A stretch of 64,000 bases of DNA from Madurella fahalii (taxonomy: Eukaryota > Ascomycota > Sordariomycetes > Sordariales), in the NCBI GenBank assembly GCA_029876055.1, contig CM056878.1, positions 4,092,001 through 4,156,000 on the forward strand. The letters are read 5' to 3'. Shown piece by piece: positions 34,177 through 44,031 of this stretch (positions are counted from its first letter, which is position 1; every line of letters begins with the position of its first letter). A model generated the notes under the pieces. The model worked only from the letters and a program-made list of their open reading frames with translations, did no database searches and was not told the origin of the DNA. Both the position numbers and the translations under genes were made by a program.

Positions 34177-37100
34177 ATGACAAGCTACGTGTACCCATCG
34201 GCATTCTCGTCCGACTTCACTTCGGCCGCGACTCCGTCAACTGGCGGCACCGGCGTCAGCAGCAGCGGCGGCAGCGGCGGCAGCGTCACCGACGTCAGTA
34301 GCGTCACCGGCGGCGGCGGCGGCGTCACTGGCCAGGTGACGGCAAGCCAAGGCCTTGGAGCTTTTATTTGTCATGCCGCCTATCTCGAAACCAAGCTTCA
34401 ACGTGGCGGGCGGTCTTTGTTCTTTTCTACAGCCCGTTCCCGTATAGTGAGTCGCCAGCGCATCGCGAACGGCGCCTCATTTATCGTTGAGCGCGCGGAA
34501 CTCGAGGAGCAGCAAGCGTTCGACAAGGTAGCCGACCCTAATCCGGAACAACGGATAAAAACGGTCGCGGTCAAGACAGTCCGAGGGGACCGGTACAATC
34601 AGACGCATTGGCGCGAGGTTCTATTAGAGATCAGAGCCTTGCTTCACGAGCCCATCCGCTGCCACCCCAACATTGTGAAGCTTCTCGATACTCAATGGGG
34701 TGCAAGGGCCGACAGGCGCTCTCCGTTCCCAGCAATCGTCCAAGAGTATGCAGCCTTCGGTACCTTGGACAAGCTCCAGCAGCGGAGCAAGCCTCTGCCC
34801 TTCAGTATTAAGCAGAAGCTTTGCTATGATATTGGCCGCGCCCTGTCAATCATCCACGCCTGCGGCATGGTTCACGGCGACCTCAAGCATGAGAACGTGC
34901 TGATATTCCCAAACCGCCATCCGGCCCCCCTTAATCAACCGTACACGGCAAAACTGGCCGACTTTGGCGGCACTGTCATGGATTTCGGTGGCAGCGGCAC
35001 CTCCCAAATGCCCATGTACACGTTCCCCTTTGAGGCTCCTGAGATATCGGACAATCTTACGGAAGAGGGAGCCAAAAAGACGGATGCGTATTCGTATGGA
35101 ATGCTAATATGGCGTTGCATGATCGACTCGGAAGACATCCTATCGGCTATGGGTTTTGCCAGGAGTTCCAGAGGCAGTGTAACCGACGACAGGTTACGGG
35201 ACAACATCAAGCTCCTGAAGCTGTCTGACGGCCTCCTTGAAGCAGCTATTCACAACATCGCAAACTATTTTTTTGTCCACCAACTTCCCAGTGCCAGTTT
35301 GAACCTAATCACCTCCGCGTTGATGTTCACGTTGCGAGGTGATCCCAACCAGCGAGCGCTTGACCGCGCCCAAGTACGCCTCAGGGGGATGGATTCAGTC
35401 TCTGCGTATCGTTATGTATGCATCAAAGATGAAGCAAACCGGAAGATGGCCGAGAGAGCAAAAAGATACTATGTTCCCGGGAAACACGGCATAAATCGGG
35501 ATAGCGCAGGCTTCTTTCTTGCCCGGTCAGGGGGAGAATACGACGCACAGGATAACCTCCCTGGATTCCGACTCGATCTCCCGCGTCCCGAACGCGGCGG
35601 GTTCCTTTTTGAGCCGCTAAGGCTACGGAATCTGCTCGATCGGGGCCAACAAGAAGCTATGGTCGGTGAATTCGAGTTCTACGCTGACTCTCCCTCCCCG
35701 GGGGGCATGGCCGAAGCTGACCTGAAGCTTCCGTCATGGTCGGCCGCCTTCTTCTTATTCGAGTCGTACCTCTGCAGCTTCGGCGCCCCCTATGATTCCA
35801 AGAAGGCGTGCTACTGGCTGCGTCGTGCCGCTGAACCGAGCGAGGAGACGGCAACGACCGACTATCTCGCCATGGCGTGGCTGAACCGAATCCATGCTGC
35901 CTTAGGCATCCCGAACCCCTACGATGTAGACAAGCAGATGGACACACTCTACTGGAGCGCCGTCCGCGGACACAGAAACTGCGTCGAGGACGCCAATGCC
36001 ATTATCGAATCGAGCACTGATCCGGTGTGGAGGCGTGCTTGGAAGCAAAAGATGGAGGAAGCGGATCAAATGTACCGGACTTTGACTGGCTCGACTGGCA
36101 TGCCTTTCTTTGCACCACGGAAGCTGGGAAGAGATTGGGATCTCAACAACCTCGTCAAACTTGACGCCCAGCTCAAGGAGGAGCTCGGCCGCAATTATGA
36201 TAGCTGTCTTCGCCCACCTCCTGGCAGCGATGAAGAGTCGGGCTCTCCGCCGGGATACGGGTATCCCTTCGATAAGATCTATGTCAACGACCAGGGCCAC
36301 GGTCTACTACACCTAGCAGTAGTGCGGGGAAGGCTCCGGGCGCTCAACCATCTTTACAGCAAGTATTTTTGCAATATTAACCTCGGAAACCAATCGCACG
36401 GCGACACGCCCCTCATCTGCGCCTGTCGTACCGGTCGGTTTGAGTTGGCCATGTGGTGTCTCGAGAACGGTGCGGATCCCAACGGCAGCGACACCTGCGA
36501 GGAGGCTCCATTACACTGCATCACCGCCTTCACCGAGCCCGAGATGGACATAATCGTAGCAAAACTTATCGCGGCTGGGGCGGATGTTGAAAAGCACTCT
36601 AGTGCATCCCGTAAGGACGTCCGGCGCATTCTGGCAGACTGGGAAGACAGCTTCTCCATGACGCTCACGCCTCTAGGGAGAGCTGTCCTCAAGCAGAGCT
36701 TGCCAGCTGTCAAGATCTTACTCAAAAATGGCGCCAGTCCAACGGCGAAGTTGGTCGACAAACGCCTAACCACTAGCATGTCGCCTGTTGACCTCGCTGC
36801 TGTATTGACCCTGCCGGACATACTGGAGGAACTCCTTCGCCACGTTGACAGCTCCATGCCCGTTATGGACGGTTGCGAAATGCTCGATGCCGCTCGTTCC
36901 GGCGAAGTTACCCCTTACGACTCGCTCTCCCTGCATAGCCGGCTCGTTCGGTGTGGTATCCGCTACAGAGAGAACTTGGAATGCACTCTTAAAATTCTGC
37001 ACGAGCGGAGGAAGACGCAAAGGCCTGAGAACCAAACGGATCACCCCGCTGGGAAGCATCTTTGCAACGAAATCCTCCTCGGCAACACCGATATCATCTC

Positions 37101-38427
37101 CGCCCTACTATCCCTCGGACACTCCCCGGCCGGTTCCCCTGAATTCCGTCCTCTCTTCACGGCCGTCAAAGCCAACCACTCCGCCAGCTTCCAACTCCTT
37201 ATTTCACGCCACCACCCTTCCGACCTTGCTCCCCTTCTCTCGGACCTTGCACAGCGCCTCCCCCACGCGCCCCGCGACTTAGCAATAGCGGAGTACCTTC
37301 TCTCCTATGGGTGCCCGGCAGACAGCACCGCGGACGACCAACCGTCCCCGCTTGTCCTCGCAGTCCAGAACGAGTATTTCGAGCTCGCCGACCTGCTCAT
37401 TGCGCACGGTGCAGGGGCGTCACTCAACGCCGTCTATCCCGGCGGCGCGCTTGCCAACAGCCCAGCCGACGGCGCCTCTTCCCTCCTCGGCGCCCTACTG
37501 CGCTCCCAAACCTCCGCCTCGCTCCGCTCCATCGCCTACCTCGCGAAGCTGCACAAACACCCCTCGGCCACGATCAGACTCTCCCCGCTCGCATACTACC
37601 ACCACCACCCCCCCATCACCACCACTACCATCACCACTACCCCCACCGCTACCACCACCGGCGGCGGTACTACGAGCGACAGCAACAGCCCGCCCGGCGC
37701 CGCCGTGTCAGCAATCCACGCGCTGGCGGGGGTGGCGCACAGAGATTGGAACTCGCACGGGCAGATCTCGGCGTCGATGGTGCAGCTGGTGGTGGGGATG
37801 TTCCCGTCGGGGGAGAGCCTGGGGGCGCTGGCGTCGCACGCGGGCATGGGCACGCCGATTGCCGCCGCCGTGCTGGCGTCGCACGCCGAGCTGCTGCGGG
37901 TGCTGCTCGCCGCTCCCGGGTACAGGCGGGACTGGAACCGCGCGGTGACGGTCGCGGTGCCGGGGGATGGCCCGGTCACGATGACGCCGTTGGCTTTGGC
38001 GAGGAGGTTAGCGGTGGAGAAGTTAGCGGTACTAGAGGGGGCCGGGAAAGGGGAAGAGGAGGTGGTGGTGGACGAGGCGGAAGTGCAGGTGTTGAAGAGG
38101 GCGGTGGAGGTAGGGGAGGCGTTGGGGGATATCATGGAGATGGAAGGGGTGGGGGCGGATGATGCTGGAGCTGTCTCCGACCTGGGAGATGGAGAGGAGT
38201 GGATGAAGAGGTGGGAAGAGGTAGACTTTGAGACGAGGATCGTTGCTTTGGAACGGAGGCTGAAGAAGGCTTTTGTTGAGCCCGAGATCGATAGGGTTGG
38301 TGAGGGGGTGAATCTGCCAGTGGATTTGTCAGTCCTAACGGATAAATCGTCAAACGGGAAGGATGAGCCCAAGATGACGAATGAGAGGACGCTGGGGTTG
38401 TTGTTGAAGACGTTACAGATTGGATAA
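34177..38427 (+). CDS. Protein kinase - Sel1-like - ankyrin repeat protein
   Basis: 1416 aa, single exon. ATG at 34177; the frame opens slightly earlier but only with a TTG. A Gly/Ser-rich leader (~15-55) precedes a kinase domain ~60-400 with K133 (VAVK), HGDLKHENVL (H233), ADFGG (D262) and FEAPE, so the catalytic residues are present and HRD is a HGD variant. Residues ~520-600 contain a Sel1-like helical segment (KACYWLRRAAE). Ankyrin repeats run from about 705 to 1085 (HGLLHLAVVRG, GDTPLICACRTGRFELAMWCLENGADPN in part), with a Thr/His-rich low-complexity insert near 1145-1165 and an acidic C-terminus. Its divergent partner is the HeLo-pseudokinase. A role in sensing or phosphorylation upstream of cell death is a hypothesis. 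Confidence 0.85.
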   Translation: MTSYVYPSAFSSDFTSAATPSTGGTGVSSSGGSGGSVTDVSSVTGGGGGVTGQVTASQGLGAFICHAAYLETKLQRGGRSLFFSTARSRIVSRQRIANGASFIVERAELEEQQAFDKVADPNPEQRIKTVAVKTVRGDRYNQTHWREVLLEIRALLHEPIRCHPNIVKLLDTQWGARADRRSPFPAIVQEYAAFGTLDKLQQRSKPLPFSIKQKLCYDIGRALSIIHACGMVHGDLKHENVLIFPNRHPAPLNQPYTAKLADFGGTVMDFGGSGTSQMPMYTFPFEAPEISDNLTEEGAKKTDAYSYGMLIWRCMIDSEDILSAMGFARSSRGSVTDDRLRDNIKLLKLSDGLLEAAIHNIANYFFVHQLPSASLNLITSALMFTLRGDPNQRALDRAQVRLRGMDSVSAYRYVCIKDEANRKMAERAKRYYVPGKHGINRDSAGFFLARSGGEYDAQDNLPGFRLDLPRPERGGFLFEPLRLRNLLDRGQQEAMVGEFEFYADSPSPGGMAEADLKLPSWSAAFFLFESYLCSFGAPYDSKKACYWLRRAAEPSEETATTDYLAMAWLNRIHAALGIPNPYDVDKQMDTLYWSAVRGHRNCVEDANAIIESSTDPVWRRAWKQKMEEADQMYRTLTGSTGMPFFAPRKLGRDWDLNNLVKLDAQLKEELGRNYDSCLRPPPGSDEESGSPPGYGYPFDKIYVNDQGHGLLHLAVVRGRLRALNHLYSKYFCNINLGNQSHGDTPLICACRTGRFELAMWCLENGADPNGSDTCEEAPLHCITAFTEPEMDIIVAKLIAAGADVEKHSSASRKDVRRILADWEDSFSMTLTPLGRAVLKQSLPAVKILLKNGASPTAKLVDKRLTTSMSPVDLAAVLTLPDILEELLRHVDSSMPVMDGCEMLDAARSGEVTPYDSLSLHSRLVRCGIRYRENLECTLKILHERRKTQRPENQTDHPAGKHLCNEILLGNTDIISALLSLGHSPAGSPEFRPLFTAVKANHSASFQLLISRHHPSDLAPLLSDLAQRLPHAPRDLAIAEYLLSYGCPADSTADDQPSPLVLAVQNEYFELADLLIAHGAGASLNAVYPGGALANSPADGASSLLGALLRSQTSASLRSIAYLAKLHKHPSATIRLSPLAYYHHHPPITTTTITTTPTATTTGGGTTSDSNSPPGAAVSAIHALAGVAHRDWNSHGQISASMVQLVVGMFPSGESLGALASHAGMGTPIAAAVLASHAELLRVLLAAPGYRRDWNRAVTVAVPGDGPVTMTPLALARRLAVEKLAVLEGAGKGEEEVVVDEAEVQVLKRAVEVGEALGDIMEMEGVGADDAGAVSDLGDGEEWMKRWEEVDFETRIVALERRLKKAFVEPEIDRVGEGVNLPVDLSVLTDKSSNGKDEPKMTNERTLGLLLKTLQIG

Positions 38428-38536
38428 GATGCTTAGACAAGCGGGGTAACAGTAATTATTTTGTGGGCGTCTTTCGGACTATAGGAAAGGTCTTACCAGA
38501 CTGTAGCAGTCTGAGTACCTACATACTATACATTTG

Positions 38537-38735
38537 TCGTCGTCTCCGTTGTCTATGTCATTGTCGTTATCGTCGTCGTCGTTATCGTTGTCGTCGTCTT
38601 CGTCGTCTATATGGTTGTCGTTGTTATTGTCGTTGTTATTGTCGTTGTTATTGTCGTTGTCGTTGTCTCTTTCGTTGTCTCTTTCGTTGTCTCTTTTGTT
38701 GTCGTCGTCGGCGTTGTTGTTGTCTTCATAGGCAC
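38537..38735. repeat. Imperfect GTC/GTT trinucleotide array
   Basis: About 200 bp of (TCG)n, (TTG)n and (TAT) trinucleotide units with a higher-order TTTCGTTGTCTC 12-mer repeated three times near 38665-38700. Confidence 0.85.
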
Positions 38736-38994
38736 CTGCTAAACAAGCCAATAAAATCGCTTAAACAAACTCACTTATTGTGAAGGCAATATCTAGGGAC
38801 CCATGCTCTACAGCGCTCGGACCACAACCGCCAACCTCCAACACCAAGTCGGGAGAACAACTGAAAGCGATCTGCCTGAGACTATTATGGTGGTGATGAT
38901 GATAGCAGTATTCGAGGGGGGAAAAGGCGGTATAGGCTAACAGGATCGGGAGGGTAGGTGTACTGGTTAAGCCTTTTCTACAGTTCAAAGACCC

Positions 38995-39107
38995 CTTCTC
39001 TTTCTTTTTCCTTTCTCTTCTTTTCTTCTCTTCTTTTTTTTTCTTCTTTTCTTCTTCTTTTCTTCTTCTTTTCTTCTTTTTTTCTTCTCTTCTTTTTTCT
39101 TCTTCTT

Positions 39108-39180
<73 letters not shown>

Positions 39181-39190
39181 TTTTTTTGTT
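38995..39190. repeat. Polypyrimidine tract with (CT)~30 and T16
   Basis: TTC/TTTC-rich stretch leading into an uninterrupted CT dinucleotide array at about 39112-39172 and a T16 run. Confidence 0.9.
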
Positions 39191-39390
39191 ATTGTTTTTG
39201 GGGAAGGGGGAAGGAAGGGGGAATGGGGGGCGGATGGAATATTGATCGGTGCATCACTGTGCAGCCATACGTATGCTTCACAGGGAGCGAATGCAGACAA
39301 CGAATACCCCACAATTGCTTTAAAGAACCTCTAGACTCCTAGAATAAAAGAATAATGCCAATGTTGTCGCTGATACTACCCAAGCCCTCT

Positions 39391-39766
39391 TTACTCCGTC
39401 AATCCCATCTGTTCATCCGACGGTTCGGCAAACGTGCCTGCGGGCGGCTTCTTCCTTGTCCGCTCCCCGACAATGTTCGACTTATCAATTGCCTCGCGTT
39501 CGTCCCGTTCTATTAGTTCAGCTTATGTCAGTATACATGACCCTCGCGTCCGGTCAATGGGATACCTGAACCATACCAAGTTGCTGGTCCGAGTCCGCAG
39601 CGCCGGGGCGCATCGGATCCTCGACAGGCTCGTTGTCGTCAATGACCGGGACGGCTTCGTTCTTGCCTGTCTTGTACGAAGGATCGTCGACCTGGCCCTC
39701 AGGCGCCTCCCTTGGGAGAGGAGCGCCAGGCTTGTCGTCTGAGTAGGCGTGTGCGACTTTCGACAT
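39391..39766 (-). CDS. Small hydrophilic protein, unknown
   Basis: 102 aa from exons 39766-39577 and 39509-39391 (intron 39510-39576, GTATGG donor, ACTAATAG acceptor region). Highly charged, disorder-like, with an EPVEDP segment and the ending EPSDEQMGLTE. No signal peptide or membrane span. I do not recognise the family. It lies 750 bp from a con-6-like gene on the same strand and has similar size and composition, so a sporulation or stress role is conceivable. An alternative donor 12 bases downstream gives a poorer tail. Confidence 0.65.
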
Positions 39767-40520
39767 GATTAAGCTCTTGTTGTGGTATCAGAGTAATACA
39801 CTGTTGGGTTTTCTAGCTTTGCTTGTCTGCACCGATGTTCTGAATGGCCGAGGAGTGGTTCACCTTTAATAGACTCACTCACAAAGGCATGACTGACCAA
39901 AATGGTTTGTCATGACGACTAAATGACATCGTTGAAGTCGTCCTATTGGTGCCCGTCGCGTTAGTGATGCCCACAAACGCCGCTGCTGTCATGCCTGTCT
40001 TGGGATGACGTTATTGATCTCTAAAGTCTGTGCGTCTCAGGGGCAAACGCTGGTCAATCCCCAATCAACGCACGAAACGGGGCAATGCAGGATAAGCCAT
40101 GGGCTCTCTGGGATGGGATTGAAGACGAGAAACTCTGTTTCGCGGTTGGGATGACGGCCCGAATCAAGAGCCGGAATTATATCCTACGCCTGGTCTGAGG
40201 TTTTGCTAGCAATCAGTCTCCCGATCTGCACTCGTTGTAATAATCGAAATAAATAAGCGTTTCCAAGCATTTAGGAGATTTGAGCTTGCGGCGTCTTTTA
40301 AGAGTTCAGATGTTGAATGTTTCATCATACCCGCAGTCCTCTACAATTAGGAGGCCGTCACGGGCCCGCTCCACCCCGCTCCACCCCGCTCTCGCTCCCC
40401 GCAACTAGCTCTCGAAATGGTCCCTTTTGACACGAGATAGAAAAGCTTAGGCAACGAAGGTTCTGAATTTATAATTTCCTGATAACGGGAGCGGTACTAG
40501 CTCATTCACAAGACGTCTGC
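39767..40520. other. Intergenic, 754 bp
   Basis: Between two small genes on the minus strand. A short CCACCCCGCT tandem duplication sits near 40370-40390. No gene. Confidence 0.45.
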
Positions 40521-40910
40521 CTACTCCAACGCCTGCAGCTTCTCCTTCGCTTTCTTCTTGGCCTCGTCCGACACCCCAGGATTGCTGATGCTAGCCTTCA
40601 ACCCGCGAGCTACATTTCCGGGATCCTTTTCCGTCTGTTGTGTCGTGTCATGGCTCGCAGTCGACTCGTCATATGGTTCATCGTACTGCTCTAGGACTTT
40701 GCGAGACCGCTCTTTGGCCTGCTCGGAGACATCTGTGATTTGCCGTGTCAGTCATCGAAAGGAACAATGCTCACAATTCGGCTTGCGGTAGGACATACTC
40801 GGATTCGCGATGGCGGCTTTGTGGCCCCGGATCACATTCTCGGGTTCGGCTTCGTAGTCCTCGTGGGCGGGGACCTCCTTGGGGATGTCAGATTCGTCAA
40901 AGTCGGCCAT
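40521..40910 (-). CDS. con-6: Conidiation-specific protein 6 (con-6)-like
   Basis: 107 aa from exons 40910-40799 and 40732-40521; the intron (GTATGT donor, CACAG acceptor) splits the Asn codon of the first repeat, and only the spliced form shows the family signature. Two con-6 repeats are visible: GHKAAIANPNVSEQAKERSR and GLKASISNPGVSDEAKKKAK. Con-6 proteins are small, hydrophilic, accumulate in conidia and dormant cells of Neurospora and relatives; precise biochemical role is not known. No signal peptide. Recognition rests on both repeats matching in sequence and spacing. Confidence 0.9.
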
Positions 40911-41496
40911 GTTGGCAATGTTCACTGAATAATTCGAGGGATAACGCTTATTATTCAGGGTTCTGCAAGATGGGAGAAAGCTTCTTGGTGCGAGCAATTG
41001 GATAGGTTGGTGTCTTTGCACATTTATAAGTTAAAAACGGAATTTGTGGCACCTGGGTCTGCCCTTGTCACAATAAGCAAGTTCCATGACGTTGTCTGAT
41101 GTACATACATGAGAAGGCACATGAAGTATTGACGCAGTCATGAAATCACAGTTATTCACGAACCTAGCAAGAATCAGGAATCCACCATAGGCTGTCCAAT
41201 TGGCGCTTTCGTTTGACTAATCACCCCTGACTTGGCCCGCTGAAGAATCCCATTCCGGCGCCCCATGGTTCCTTTGCTCAGTGGGCTGGAATGCCTGATG
41301 GGGACCACACCGCGATACCAGTGGCTGTCGGTTCGTGGCCGGGCATTGCTTGCACAAACAACTCGGCGATGTATTGGTGCGAATCAACCAACAAATGCTC
41401 GTCTATTGGATATCGCTGCCAACCTGCTGATGATGATGATGATGGAATGATGCATCAAAAAATGCGCTGTACTGTTCCTCGAACCTTGGAAGTCAC
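40911..41496. other. Intergenic, 586 bp
   Basis: Promoter side of the con-6-like gene. Contains a short GAT repeat near 41428-41445. No gene. Confidence 0.45.
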
Positions 41497-42555
41497 TCAA
41501 CCCTCTTCGGTTTTACTATTACCAACCCAACCTGGTTGTCCCTCGAGATGCAGTTTTACCATGTCCTGCGTCGTTTCATCTAATACATCCCAACACGTGG
41601 GTCCTTTCCGAATTAACTCCCAATGACGGCTCAAATCTCTGGCGGTCACGGCAAGCTCGAAGCCGGTCAGGAAACAGAAGCTGATCTCTAGACGGCTTAG
41701 TTCTTTTTCGCTCACTCCACCGACGTGCGCAATACGATTGTGTTTATAGTGTTGGTCCTCTAGCGCTTTCGTGGCCACTCTGAGCCCACTGAGCAGCAGC
41801 CGATGGGCGTTTCGTTTGGTTACCACGATGGCCCGTTCTAGCACAGCTAGCCGATGTATGTACAATGACGTGGCTAGGTAGACGCCCACCGACATGGGGC
41901 AGTACTGCTGTATGCGGAGAAGGTAGTCGGTTATAGATATGGGCGGCGGCCGTCGGCAGTAAAACTTGCGGATGATGGCGTTATGCTGGGTGTTGAGTGC
42001 CTGTAAATCCTCGCCAACGATGACATACGGCGGAAGCTGCGCCTGGGGCTGGGGCTCGGAACTGGGTTGGCGCGGCTGGGGCCGCAACTGTACGCCGTCG
42101 ATGGGCTGTGCCTGTGATGAAGACGGCGGCGGCTGCTCGAGGGCGGACTGAGAGGACGATTCGGACTTCTGGAGTGGGGAACGGCCCGGCTTGGGCGTAT
42201 TCCCTGCGCTCCCTTGGGCAAGTCGAGCCAAATTCTTTTCCGAGTTGGACCGCACAATGTTCCTTTTCTCCGCCTCCATCTCCTTCATGTGTGGTATTTT
42301 GGGACTCTTGGGCGGTGGCGTGGGAGGGATGTCACCAGTCATGTTGACCAAAACCTCCATGCCGGCACAAATGACTTGGAGCACCGCTACCGCGGAGAGA
42401 TGGAATATCTCATCGCTGCCGGTCGGGAGACCCGACGGTCCCGGGTTGTAGGCGGGGGCCAGAATACTCCGAAATGTTGGATCAGCCGATGGATCAGGCG
42501 GCGGGGGCGGGGACGGGACGGAGCTAGAATCGCTCCGGGCGTCTGCCTCTGCCAT
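41497..42555 (-). CDS. preg: PHO80/PREG-type cyclin
   Basis: Regulatory cyclin for a PHO85-type kinase; in Neurospora PREG restrains the phosphate-starvation activator NUC-1. 352 aa, single exon, ATG at 42555. The N-terminal ~200 residues are Pro/Ser/Gln-rich and disordered; the cyclin box (~205-315) carries family blocks ITDYLLRIQQYCPMS, YLATSLYIHRLAV, NAHRLLLSGLRVATKALED, KHNRIAHVGGVSEKEL and LEISFCFLTGFELAV. Assignment to the PHO80 family is firm; whether this is the single PREG orthologue or another PCL cyclin is less sure, because fungi carry several. Confidence 0.85.
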   Translation of the reverse strand: MAEADARSDSSSVPSPPPPPDPSADPTFRSILAPAYNPGPSGLPTGSDEIFHLSAVAVLQVICAGMEVLVNMTGDIPPTPPPKSPKIPHMKEMEAEKRNIVRSNSEKNLARLAQGSAGNTPKPGRSPLQKSESSSQSALEQPPPSSSQAQPIDGVQLRPQPRQPSSEPQPQAQLPPYVIVGEDLQALNTQHNAIIRKFYCRRPPPISITDYLLRIQQYCPMSVGVYLATSLYIHRLAVLERAIVVTKRNAHRLLLSGLRVATKALEDQHYKHNRIAHVGGVSEKELSRLEISFCFLTGFELAVTARDLSRHWELIRKGPTCWDVLDETTQDMVKLHLEGQPGWVGNSKTEEG

Positions 42556-44031
42556 TCCGGGGCCGGCCGTAGGGTTACCGTTAAATGATGTAGGATAAAC
42601 GCCGGCCAGCTATGCCCGGCGATCAATCCGCCGCGCCGGCCGCGTATTGGGAACGAGTGCTGAGCAGAGACTTGAAACAGGCGGTAAACTGTCGTTGGGC
42701 CTGTGGTCTGGCACCGGGATCTACGGTGCAGGATACGACTACACGAAGTCAACCGGCGCCCCGTGTTGTGTGTATCCTGCAGGGAGCTGGCTCCAGTCTC
42801 ATGATCTCGTGTTCTCGGGGGCGTCCGTTAAACCGTGACTCGTGATCCGAGGCTTTGCAGAATCTCGTTTGTCGTCTTGGTGGGGCTCTCTCGTGCCGGG
42901 AGGGGCAAACTTTGGGTTAGAGCAGGCGCCCTACACGTATCTGGCATGCCATGCCAGGGTCGCCGGAGGTTCGGGGGTGGATGTTGTGGGCAAGTCGAGA
43001 CAGATGCGCAAATGCAAGAAAGAAAAATATACTGCATGAGTCCAGCTCGCACAACGGTCTGGCCAGTCGGCCGATGGAAGGCTGTGTAGACGTGGGCGGC
43101 GTTTGCGGAACTATCTGCGGGGTGATGGTTCGCCTTTGCAGACGGTTGTCTCCTGCCTTGCCCCTCGTGGCCTGTGCTCACGTCACCGACACGGCGGTTG
43201 CGACCTCAAATTTTCGTTCGTAAATCTCCTCCCGAACTTTGCAAATTCTCGATGATCTGCAGACATCGACATTGCCGGTCTGCTGCTTCCAACCCCCCAA
43301 AATCTACCGCGCATCGCTTGGGGGCGTGGCAAAATTCGGCGATCCGCAGTTCTTGTCTGATGCCGGCGGCAAACTGTAGAGCGCTCGGCACCACTGTTCT
43401 GCTGTTGGAGGCGGCGCCACTTTAATAGGGGATGTGCGGTACGGTACCAAATCACCGCTTCCAGCTGCGACGGCTGAGGGCTGGATCGAGAACATGCAGG
43501 TTCGATGTTGCGCAAGGCCTGCGGGTGCTGGCAGGAGGGCATCGCCGATTACGTAGTAGGACCCTTGACGCATCTCGCTTGTATCTCTGCACCCTGCGGG
43601 CGGGAGCGGCCAAGCTGTTGTGGTCCAATGGCGACATGTCGCTGCCACCTCATCGGGGCGCCGGACTGGGCCGCCTGCAACTACTCTACTTCCTCCACTA
43701 TCATTCAAAGCTCTCGCTGTCAGCTGAATCCAGGACCAGCGGGGGAAGAAGAGGGGAGGGGGATGGGGGCGCGGGGGGGAGGGGGCCCGGCCTGCAGCAT
43801 GGGGGATGGTTGGACTGTTGATGCCCGGTCGACACCCCAGCCTGTCGAGCTCATGGAAAGAGCCCGGGCAGGAGAACTTCCCCCGCACGCAAACGGCCCG
43901 CCACTGATCACCATGTACCATCGTCTTTTGGAGTCGCCTACGCTCATCACGATAACCGACATATGTAGATAATGGTAATTGGTCAGAGGCTCTACAGAAA
44001 TGACGACACAAGCCTGGCCCGACCGTCGTGC
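42556..44031. other. Intergenic, 1.5 kb
   Basis: Promoter side of the cyclin gene and 3' side of the ThDP enzyme. GC-rich with long frames open on both strands but no motif or supported gene. A G-rich patch (GGGGGGAGGGGG) is at about 43770-43790. Confidence 0.45.

Larger units (their letters stand above)
38428..39390. other. Repeat-rich intergenic region
   Basis: Between convergent genes. Dominated by two simple-sequence arrays (listed separately), which create long false open frames of Ser/Leu or Asp/Asn and of Glu/Arg/Lys. Confidence 0.7.

Noticed and set aside
38463..39312. Open frames rich in Ser/Leu, Asp/Asn or Glu/Arg
   Set aside because: Translation of simple-sequence arrays, not genes.
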